A stretch of 5,099 nucleotides of DNA from Acetobacteraceae bacterium (GTDB lineage: Bacteria; Pseudomonadota; Alphaproteobacteria; Acetobacterales; Acetobacteraceae): NCBI GenBank assembly GCA_019237355.1, contig JAFAHH010000140.1, positions 1 to 5,099 on the forward strand. The letters are read 5' to 3'. Below are positions 1 to 5,099 of this stretch, piece after piece. Position 1 is the first letter of the stretch; each line of letters starts with the position of its first letter. Under the pieces are notes generated by a model. It did no database searches. It saw only the letters and a list, made by a program, of their open reading frames with translations, and was not told the origin of the DNA. The position numbers were made by a program, and so were the translations under genes.

Positions 1-1
1 C

Positions 2-637
2 GAGCATGGTTGTCCGAAGGATTATCTTCGCTTCACGGGCCAGTTCTTCGAAGACGTCTGCGCCGATATCGGCTTTACCGACATCAAAACTGATACGCGC
101 TCAACTAGCGGAATGCTCTATACGATCCATCAGCTCTCGAAGGCAGCGCTGGTCAATACGGACGCACCTGATGCTAGGTCGGCGCGGCGGGCCCATGTCG
201 CAATCATGAGTATTCTTGGTGTCTGCCAGGTACTCGATTCCTCGTTCGTCGGCGGAGGCGCCAGTCACTGGCACAGTACGGACATGATAGCGGTTAAGCC
301 TGGCAACTATGTCGCGCCTGATTTTGCTCCCGACCACTCGAAGCACTTCCTCGATCGGCAAGTTCATATTCTTGCATGCCCATTAACTGGCGATCCGTTG
401 ATTCGACAAGGAGGGACGCTCGTTACTCGGACGGGAGCCTCCTATAAGATCGTAAATGGCGTCCCCAATATGGTGATGATGCAAGGTCAGTCGTCTTTCT
501 CGGTCATCGCCAAGCGGCTACATGACCTCCAGCGCAGAACATCCCCACATTTGCAAGACTGCAATAGCCCCCGCCAGCAGCATTATTCCATGTTCAGTCG
601 GTCGAAACGATTCCTTCGACGAATCGTCGGTCACTGA
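2..637 (+). CDS. SAM-dependent methyltransferase, C-terminal part with Trm112-like tail (5' end outside window)
   Basis: Open from the left edge with no start codon of its own, so this is the last 211 residues of a longer gene; ATG 113 is internal. Residues 2-20 (HGCPKDYLRFTGQFFEDVC) and the following ADIGF resemble the C-terminal half of class I methyltransferases of polysaccharide clusters, where a DYLRFT-F-GF pattern precedes the last strands. Residues near 85-100 (SHWHSTDMIAVKP) look like the closing strand. From about residue 123 a Trm112/YcaR-like unit follows: LACPLTGDPL, then YKIVNGVPNM at 148-157. It keeps only one Cys (C126), so zinc binding is unlikely; many alphaproteobacterial YcaR-type proteins also lack the second Cys. 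The SAM-binding GxGxG region would lie upstream and is not visible. The expected role is cytoplasmic methylation of a sugar or glycan precursor, inferred from family and neighbours. The substrate cannot be read, and I cannot tell whether the last 45 residues are ancestral or altered by the decayed DNA that follows. Confidence 0.75.
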   Translation, partial: EHGCPKDYLRFTGQFFEDVCADIGFTDIKTDTRSTSGMLYTIHQLSKAALVNTDAPDARSARRAHVAIMSILGVCQVLDSSFVGGGASHWHSTDMIAVKPGNYVAPDFAPDHSKHFLDRQVHILACPLTGDPLIRQGGTLVTRTGASYKIVNGVPNMVMMQGQSSFSVIAKRLHDLQRRTSPHLQDCNSPRQQHYSMFSRSKRFLRRIVGH

Positions 638-1196
638 AAGCGAAACCGCCCAGCCTCTCCGGGATATCGAGCCTCTGAGGGACAGGCTGTGGAACGATCC
701 ACCAACCGACCCGACAGGACGAGTTGGCCGACGGGAAGTCGTGGAATGGCGATGATCGCTGGTGTGCTCGCCGCTGGGCCGAACATCAGTCGGGAACTTG
801 ATAGTCGGCCCTCCCCGCGCCCGCGGGGATGAACCGTTTGTTCCGCCGCCACCTGCAAACACTCACAGAGGGTGGGCGGCGTCAAGCGAGCATTGCATTT
901 GCTAATCAAAAATTGCTCCCGCCGCCTCATTGGTCTCCGGGCTAGCCTTCTGGTTTTTTCTAAACTCAGATCAACTGCTCAACGATGTAGGCCCTGTGAA
1001 GTTGTGGGCGACGCACACCCATCGTCCAAGCGCAGCGGCAAATCCACAGGGTTCTGCTGGTCACCTGTACCACCGGGGTCAGAACGCGTGTTCCGATCCG
1101 AGATTGCCGCACACGGTGATTATCGACTGCGGCGTTTGATGCTCGCAGAACCTCACATCAAAATGGGCTCGAGCCATGGGTCGCAACAACCGCGCT
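638..1196. other. Gene-free, apparently decayed accessory DNA
   Basis: No reading frame here has a recognisable domain, a good ribosome binding site, or continuity with either flank. Several overlapping frames on both strands are open for 70-180 codons, but they have low-complexity, Arg/Ser/Pro-rich compositions typical of shadow frames in GC-rich DNA. The two recognisable items are the CRISPR-like repeat at 808-836 and a T6 run at 954-959 just after a GGCTAGCC palindrome (940-947). The right end abuts the broken end of the IS110 fragment. I infer a patchwork of insertion and deletion scars, with no function assigned. Confidence 0.5.
808..836 (+). repeat. Solitary type I-E-like CRISPR repeat
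   Basis: This 29-base stretch carries the perfect 8+8 palindrome TCCCCGCG (812-819) / CGCGGGGA (822-829), followed directly by TGAACCG to position 836. That is the layout of type I-E (E. coli-like) CRISPR repeats, including the GATGAACCG 3' end. Only the first few bases (GCCC instead of the usual GTGT or GAGT) deviate. No second copy appears one repeat-plus-spacer unit (61 bases) away on either side: the expected positions near 747-775 and 869-897 do not match. No cas gene is in the window. It is therefore best described as an orphan or degenerate repeat, not an array. A chance palindrome is possible, but the asymmetric 3' tail makes that less likely. Confidence 0.55.
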
Positions 1197-1439
1197 ACGT
1201 CGGGTTTCTACGCACACCACCGGCAGCCTTGCCTCAAGTAAGCTGGTCACCACCCATTGCGACATCGGCCCTGCCTCCAGCCCAACCCGAGCGTACTCAA
1301 GGCCGCCGGCGCTCAACACGGCAACGATCGCCTCCGGCTCCGTTGTTACCTTTGCCTCGCGGCACGATTTTCCGGTTTCGTCGACAATGTAGATCGCCGT
1401 CTCCTTGACCGAGACATCTAGCCCCGCACGATGCTTCAT
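1197..1439 (-). pseudogene. IS110-family transposase, truncated N-terminal fragment
   Basis: Read on the minus strand from ATG at 1439, the first 81 residues match the start of IS110-type DEDD transposases. MKHRAGLDVSVKETA carries the first catalytic Asp (D8), and GLEAGPMSQW carries the conserved Glu (E55). A strand ending PVVCVETRR (73-81) follows. In intact members this leads to a K-x-D-x-x-D-A segment with the remaining RuvC-like acidic residues, then the C-terminal Tnp domain with its Ser. Here similarity stops at about 1197, twelve unrelated residues follow, and a stop occurs near 1158-1160. Full-length relatives have roughly 300-400 residues, so this is a dead 5' fragment missing most of the catalytic core. 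A good Shine-Dalgarno (AGGAAGGA, complement of 1445-1452) lies five bases before the start. The family call is confident; the exact breakpoint is approximate. Confidence 0.8.
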
Positions 1440-1514
1440 GGCAGTCCTTCCTGTGTTGACGTTTGCGGCCGGCTCATCCGGACCGCGTGTGCAACGTCAG
1501 TGTGAAGGACTGCC
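1440..1514 (-). promoter_or_regulatory. Hairpin covering the ribosome binding site of the IS110 fragment
   Basis: GGCAGTCCTTC (1440-1450) is a perfect inverted match to GAAGGACTGCC (1504-1514). A second stem lies inside it: TGACGTT (1457-1463) with AACGTCA (1493-1499). An innermost CGGCCGG / CCGG-A-CCG hairpin sits around 1466-1486. In minus-strand RNA this folds directly before the transposase ATG, and the outer stem buries the AGGAAGGA ribosome binding site. Occluding the start in read-through transcripts is a known way insertion sequences avoid activation by outside promoters. Alternatively, since IS110 elements encode a bridge RNA in the non-coding end before the recombinase, this could be part of that RNA. 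The sequence does not decide between the two. Confidence 0.5.
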
Positions 1515-1760
1515 ACCACTATCTCCAGCAATCACCGGCGGAACCACCGCAATACCCCATCTCTGCAAAAGCCAGCTGCAGTGATCGTGGGATAACATTT
1601 GGCGGGGTGGATTGATGTGCATGAGTTGGGGATGAAGCAGTTGACGTCGGCGACTGCGAAAATTTGATCGCTACGCCAAGACGACGCGGGCGGGCAACGT
1701 TTCTTGGCGAGATGGAGCGCATTGGTCGCACCCGCGTAAACCGGACCTCGTACTCCGGCC
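1515..1760. other. Non-coding stretch beyond the IS110 leader
   Basis: I see no supported gene in these 246 bases. Minus-strand frames here lack a recognisable domain and a plausible start with a ribosome binding site. If the IS110 element's outer end survives, it lies in or beyond this interval, but IS110 elements generally lack clear terminal inverted repeats, so no boundary can be drawn by eye. Confidence 0.35.
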
Positions 1761-1870
1761 GCACAGGGCCGGGGGCGGGGCCACGGTAGGGAACTCCCGT
1801 CGCTAGTGGCCAAGCGGCCCAACAGACTGCTGCCCAACGCCGTCCCCTAGCTCCGCCCCCAGCCCTGTGC
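1761..1870 (-). repeat. 110-bp imperfect inverted repeat, possible structured RNA or small palindromic element
   Basis: GCACAGGGCCGGGGGCGG (1761-1778) pairs with 1853-1870 at 17 of 18 positions. After a short asymmetric bulge, TAGGGAAC (1787-1794) pairs with GTCCCCTA (1842-1849) at 7 of 8. Inside, a small stem joins 1820-1824 to 1828-1832. The three imperfect pairs (1770/1861, 1792/1844, 1822/1830) are all C-A on the plus strand, so each is a G-U wobble in minus-strand RNA. GGCCAC (1779-1784) can alternatively pair with GTGGCC (1806-1811), giving a branched fold. I see no target-site duplication at the edges. It could be a small RNA, an end of a mobile element, or a MITE-like palindrome; no known RNA family is claimed. 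Confidence 0.4.
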
Positions 1871-2022
1871 AGCACTCGCCGTGCCCCGCGCTGACCGCGA
1901 TCCGCGACCGCACCGGCAAACTATTGCTTCATCTTGACCGCGGACATAAGACTAACATTCCACACGGACCACCTCCCGGGGGCCGGTTAGGCTCAGCTTA
2001 GGAGGCTTAGAAGGTTGGACGG
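1871..2022 (+). other. Presumed leader and promoter region of the methyltransferase-glycosyltransferase gene
   Basis: This interval is bounded by the inverted repeat and the TTG start. A TTGACC at 1935-1940 resembles a -35 box, but no convincing -10 hexamer sits 16-18 bases after it, so I do not call a promoter. The last part carries TTAG repeated three times between 1987 and 2010 (TTAGG, TTAGG, TTAGA) and a GGAGG at 2001-2005. No ORF or RNA gene is supported. Confidence 0.3.
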
Positions 2023-2025
2023 TTG
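2011..2025 (+). promoter_or_regulatory. Ribosome binding site and TTG start of the 825-residue fusion gene
   Basis: The frame is closed upstream by TAG at 2008-2010, and between that stop and the methyltransferase motifs there is no in-frame ATG or GTG. The usable start is therefore TTG at 2023. AAGG (2011-2014) lies 8 bases before it and is a reasonable Shine-Dalgarno. The stronger GGAGG at 2001-2005 is 17 bases away, too far for normal use. A TTG start with a modest site predicts low translation. Confidence 0.55.
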
Positions 2026-4500
2026 ACACAGAAGCTTGAGAACGGCGGACGCGATCTAGGAAGTGGTCTTGCTGAAGGCGCAGGAACACGAGACCTCGCA
2101 CAACTATTCTACAACCATCGCGACTACGTTTCGGACAAATGGGAACAGTATATTGGAATCTATGAAGCGGAGTTAGCCCCGCACCTCTCTATAGGCGAGC
2201 CGCTGCACCTTCTCGAAATCGGCGTACAAAACGGTGGTTCGCTTGAGATCTGGTCGAAATATCTTCCACGGAGTTCATGCATCTATGGGATCGATATCGA
2301 CCCTAAGTGCGCAAGCCTTCGCCCACCGGCGAATGTCGAGATTTTTATTGGTGACGCTTCCGATGCTGAAACCCTCGATAATCGGTTCGGTACCTCCTCG
2401 TTTGACATTATCGTGGACGACGGTTCGCATCGGTCCGACCATGTCATTGCCTCGTTTGAGAACTGCTTCCGCCGGCTTCGCCCAGGTGGTCTTTATTTCG
2501 TCGAGGACTTGCACTGCAGCTACTTTGCCTCCTTGGGAGGTGGCCTCCGCGCAAAGCACTCGAGCGTAGAGTATTTTAAGCGTCTTGCTGACGCGCTCCA
2601 CGCCGATCACTTCGAAGAAGCCGACCTCGGCGCTCTTGCAGCGGACGAACTCGCGCGCCTTCGTGCTTTCTGCCGTGATCTGGCGCGGATTACGTTCTAC
2701 GACTCCATGGTAGTCATTGCCCGTCTGTCCGACAGCAAGCACCGTCCCTACGCCCGTATGCTGACGGGCAGTCAAAGTCCGGTCGTGGACCCTTCACGCG
2801 TCCTGCCATGGCTACCAGTGAGGCAGATCCGCGACCTTATGCTTTCGCCTACGGCCGATCGCACCTTCTCCCCTGGATTACGTGCGGGCCTTGTGGCCCG
2901 CGCGGCCACCCTGGAGGGCGAACTGCAGGCCGCACGCGCGGCTATGGAGGAAGCACGGCGGGCTCGGGAGGTTCAGATCGCCGAGCTGACATGGCGGCTC
3001 GGAGAGGCGCATGACGCGGCGGAGGCGGAACGTGCCCGCCTTGAGGCTGCGCTAGCGGAGGCGCTGCGGGAACGTGATGCGGTCCTCGGCTCGACCATTT
3101 GGCGGGCAACCCAGCCTGTTCGGCGCCTAGGTTACCATCTTCCGCCGCCGATCCGACGGAAGCTGCGGCGCGCGATGCGCGCCGCTTATTGGATAGTGAC
3201 GCTGCAGTTCCATCGCCGTCTGACGGAGTGGCGGGCCATGCAGACCGTCCGCACACTCGCACCCGACCCTATCCCGCCCGTGCCCGCGGAGGGAGCGCCT
3301 GCTGAAGAGCCCGCGCCGGCAACACTGCCGAAGCTCTCTTTGGTGCCTGACCTCTTGGCGACGCGTTTCCCTGCTCTCCAACCCTATCCCAGCTTCCCGG
3401 TTACGGGTATCCGCGCGCGCCTCTCGCTCGTGACAGACGGCATCGGACCCTTCTCGCTCTTCGGCGGGGTCGGGACAGCCATTATTCTCGGCGCCCTTCT
3501 TGCGAACCGGCTCGGCGCCGACCTGCGGATCGTCACCCGCACCGAAACACCGGATGCCGCCCCCGTGCGCGAGGTGCTGCTGCGCAATGGCGTCGCGCTG
3601 GACGGGGGGCTGGAGGCTGTGATGGTACCGCATGACGGCTCCGTGGATCTTCCCCTTGCCGCGGACGATGTCTTCCTGACCACCTCTTGGTGGACGACGC
3701 GGGCGACCCTTGGTGCCGTGCCACCCTCCCGCGTTGTCACGCTCGTCCAGGAGGACGAGCGGATGTTCTACCCCCAGGGAGACGACCGCCTGCGCTGCGC
3801 CGAAACGCTCTCGCACCCAGGCCTACAGACGGTGGTGAACACCGAAATGCTCTTCCGACACTTTCTATCGTGCCGGGAACCGGTGACGAACCTCGCGCAG
3901 GATGGGATGTGGTTCGAGCCGGCTTTCCCCGCGCGAGCTGGGATACGCGCACGGGAGCGTCGCCGTCGCATCTTCTTCTACGCACGGCTCCACAACGCGC
4001 GAAACCTGTTCTGGCGGGGAATCGAGGCACTGCATGCGGGCGTGGCCGAAGGGCTCTTTCCTGCCGAGGACTGGGAGATGCACTGGATCGGGCGGGACGC
4101 GCCAGAGGTGGCCTTGCCGCGCGGCATCGTGCCGCGGATCACGTCGCACCTCACTTGGGGCGAGTATCATGAATTTGTTGCGTCGATGGACGCGGGCTTC
4201 GTGCTGATGGACACACCGCATCCCTCTTATCCACCGCTCGACCTCGCGGCGGCCGGAGCAGCGGTATTGACGAATACTCACCCGGGCAAGGAATCGCTCA
4301 GTCAGTATTCGGACAACATCCTTCTCGCGCCGCCAACGGTGGAGGGGTTAGTGGAGGGGCTAGGCCGCCTTCAGGCGCTTGCAGAGGACGATGCAGAACG
4401 GGCACGCCGCCGCGAGGCGGACCGCATCGGACGGGACTGGATCTCGGCACTGGAACCTGTGGTGTCGCGGCTTGCGGACCGGTTCGGCGCCGGGGTCTGA
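2023..4500 (+). CDS. Fusion protein: SAM-dependent methyltransferase, coiled coil, WsaF-like glycosyltransferase
   Basis: 825 residues from a TTG start. Residues 25-240 form a class I methyltransferase resembling the MycE/CmcI-type sugar O-methyltransferases: LLEIGVQNGGS (63-73, SAM loop), YGIDIDP (88-94), IGDASD (109-114), FDIIVDDGSH (127-136) and RPGGLYFVEDLH (153-164). Residues 287-352 are an Ala/Glu/Arg-rich coiled coil, followed by GSTIWRATQPVRRL (356-369), a version of the ST-WR-T-P-R linker often seen between domains of glycan-assembly proteins, then a basic stretch to about 400. From about 465 a GT-B glycosyltransferase of the WsaF (rhamnosyltransferase) type follows: LSLVTDGIGPFSLFGGVGTA (467-486), FFYARLHNARN (651-661), and the donor-site signature PHPSYPPLDLAAAGAAVLTN (732-751). 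There is no signal peptide or membrane segment, so it is cytoplasmic, possibly membrane-associated through the basic linker. WsaE of S-layer glycan synthesis is a known methyltransferase/rhamnosyltransferase fusion, so chain elongation plus methylation is plausible. The actual sugar and donor are unknown. GC content rises sharply along the gene. Confidence 0.85.
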   Translation: MTQKLENGGRDLGSGLAEGAGTRDLAQLFYNHRDYVSDKWEQYIGIYEAELAPHLSIGEPLHLLEIGVQNGGSLEIWSKYLPRSSCIYGIDIDPKCASLRPPANVEIFIGDASDAETLDNRFGTSSFDIIVDDGSHRSDHVIASFENCFRRLRPGGLYFVEDLHCSYFASLGGGLRAKHSSVEYFKRLADALHADHFEEADLGALAADELARLRAFCRDLARITFYDSMVVIARLSDSKHRPYARMLTGSQSPVVDPSRVLPWLPVRQIRDLMLSPTADRTFSPGLRAGLVARAATLEGELQAARAAMEEARRAREVQIAELTWRLGEAHDAAEAERARLEAALAEALRERDAVLGSTIWRATQPVRRLGYHLPPPIRRKLRRAMRAAYWIVTLQFHRRLTEWRAMQTVRTLAPDPIPPVPAEGAPAEEPAPATLPKLSLVPDLLATRFPALQPYPSFPVTGIRARLSLVTDGIGPFSLFGGVGTAIILGALLANRLGADLRIVTRTETPDAAPVREVLLRNGVALDGGLEAVMVPHDGSVDLPLAADDVFLTTSWWTTRATLGAVPPSRVVTLVQEDERMFYPQGDDRLRCAETLSHPGLQTVVNTEMLFRHFLSCREPVTNLAQDGMWFEPAFPARAGIRARERRRRIFFYARLHNARNLFWRGIEALHAGVAEGLFPAEDWEMHWIGRDAPEVALPRGIVPRITSHLTWGEYHEFVASMDAGFVLMDTPHPSYPPLDLAAAGAAVLTNTHPGKESLSQYSDNILLAPPTVEGLVEGLGRLQALAEDDAERARRREADRIGRDWISALEPVVSRLADRFGAGV

Positions 4501-4504
4501 GCAG

Positions 4505-5099
4505 ATGTTCCACGACCTGACCGACGGGCCCTTGCCTTACGAAGCGCCCTGGGAACAAGAGCCTCTCGCGACGCGCCTTGCGGCGGTGCGCGGCGGGCGC
4601 CCGCGCGTCGTCTGGCTTTACGAGCGCCCGGACACGAGCACCTTCCGCTATCGCTGCCTCAATCCGGTGGCGACGCTGGCCACTGCCCGCCTGGGGATCG
4701 GTGCTGCCTGGTTCGAGCGGGATGATATTCCTGCGCTCGCGCGGGAGGTGCCGGATCTCGACGCGCTCGTCATCTGCCGCTACCGGTACGATGCAGAGGT
4801 CGCGCGCCTCGTAGCGCGCGCGAGGGCGGCTGGAACCCGCATAATATTCGACTGCGACGATCTAATCTTCGACACTCGGCACATCCACCTTGTCCTTGAC
4901 ACGCTCGATCAGCCGACCGACGCATCGTTGCATTGGGACGGGTGGTTCGCCGAGGTCGGGCGGATCGGCGCGACCGCATGGCTATGCGAAAGGGGAATCA
5001 CGACTAACGGCATTCTCGCGGAGCGGCTCGCCGCGACAATGGGGGGGGCGCCGGTTGGAGTTGTCCCGAACTATTTAGCCCCGGACCAGGAGGCATCCT
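4505..5099 (+). CDS. Glycosyltransferase (GT-B, GT4-like), N-terminal part; 3' end outside window
   Basis: ATG at 4505 follows the preceding stop by four bases (GCAG), and the frame stays open to the right edge, giving 198 complete residues. PRVVWLYERPDTSTFRYRCLNP (33-54) is the first Rossmann strand and an acceptor-side loop typical of glycosyltransferases in surface-polysaccharide clusters. DALVICRYRYD and then GTRIIFDCDDLIFDTR (around 110-125) carry the D-x-D-D-L-[IV]-F-[DE] pattern common in GT4-like enzymes of this type. WLCERGITTNGILAERLA and GVVPNY near the edge mark the end of the N-terminal GT-B domain, before the nucleotide-sugar domain outside the window. No clear Shine-Dalgarno precedes the start (only GAG), so translation is probably coupled to the fusion gene, and both belong to one operon. 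It is cytoplasmic with unknown sugar specificity. A G8 run at 5041-5048 lies inside the frame. Confidence 0.8.
   Translation, partial: MFHDLTDGPLPYEAPWEQEPLATRLAAVRGGRPRVVWLYERPDTSTFRYRCLNPVATLATARLGIGAAWFERDDIPALAREVPDLDALVICRYRYDAEVARLVARARAAGTRIIFDCDDLIFDTRHIHLVLDTLDQPTDASLHWDGWFAEVGRIGATAWLCERGITTNGILAERLAATMGGAPVGVVPNYLAPDQEAS

Noticed and set aside
607..627. Stem ACGATTC / GAATCGT just before the stop at 637, considered as a terminator
   Set aside because: The 7-bp stem is real, but no T-run follows and it lies within the coding region.
518..930. Minus-strand open frames containing SPRARGG- and HPRGRGE-like peptides
   Set aside because: Those peptides are simply the CRISPR-like repeat read in translation, a familiar artefact. 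No ribosome binding site or domain supports a gene.
938..960. GGCTAGCC palindrome followed by T6, considered as an intrinsic terminator
   Set aside because: The palindrome has no loop and is separated from the T-run by TTCTGG; I could find no larger stem around it.
872..1408. 178-codon plus-strand open frame
   Set aside because: It runs antisense through the IS110 fragment, has a low-complexity Ser/Pro/Arg composition and shows no domain; it is a shadow frame.
1469..1487. CTCATCCGGACCGCG-like stretch considered as an inverted second CRISPR repeat
   Set aside because: Only short segments agree with the I-E repeat, and it is better explained as the apical part of the 1440-1514 hairpin.
1519..1875. 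Two overlapping minus-strand open frames of 100-118 codons
   Set aside because: They cover the palindromic 1761-1870 element and the IS110 outer flank, have no recognisable domain and no convincing start.
1935..1963. TTGACC considered as the -35 box of a sigma-70-type promoter for the fusion gene
   Set aside because: The hexamer about 17 bases downstream (ATTCCA) is a poor -10, so the evidence is too weak to call a promoter.
2275..2775. 166-codon minus-strand open frame
   Set aside because: Directly antisense to well-defined methyltransferase motifs, and its own sequence shows no domain.
3127..3816. 229-codon minus-strand open frame
   Set aside because: Antisense to the glycosyltransferase half of the fusion gene. 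Long antisense frames are expected in DNA with G/C-rich third positions.

Overview
The window looks like part of a cell-surface polysaccharide (O-antigen, capsule or S-layer glycan) cluster from a high-GC bacterium. The IS110-type transposase remnant and the Cys-poor Trm112-like sequence suggest an alphaproteobacterium, possibly in Rhodospirillales/Acetobacteraceae. That placement is inference from protein style only; no marker gene is present.

Layout: (1) 2-637 (+) is the 3' part of a SAM-dependent methyltransferase gene that enters from the left and ends in a Trm112-like tail. (2) 638-2022 is about 1.4 kb with no credible intact gene. It holds a solitary type I-E-like CRISPR repeat (808-836), the 5' fragment of an IS110-family transposase on the minus strand (1197-1439) with a hairpin over its ribosome binding site (1440-1514), and a 110-bp imperfect inverted repeat (1761-1870) whose mismatches become G-U wobbles if read as minus-strand RNA. 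(3) 2023-4500 (+) is an 825-residue fusion: N-terminal methyltransferase, coiled coil, basic linker, then a WsaF-like glycosyltransferase. It begins at a TTG codon. (4) 4505 to the right edge (+) is the N-terminal 198 residues of another glycosyltransferase, four bases after the previous stop and probably translationally coupled to it.

How the genes fit together: the two methyltransferases and two glycosyltransferases share a strand and probably build or decorate one surface glycan. The fusion protein could elongate and O-methylate or cap the chain, and the downstream enzyme would add another sugar. The methyltransferase end of the fusion is far less GC-rich than its glycosyltransferase end. 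Together with the decayed mobile-element zone just upstream, this suggests the left part was assembled by recombination onto a high-GC backbone.

The most interesting unexplained items are the orphan CRISPR repeat, the putative minus-strand structured RNA, and the hairpin over the IS110 start. All were read by eye and none has been checked by database search or folding software.
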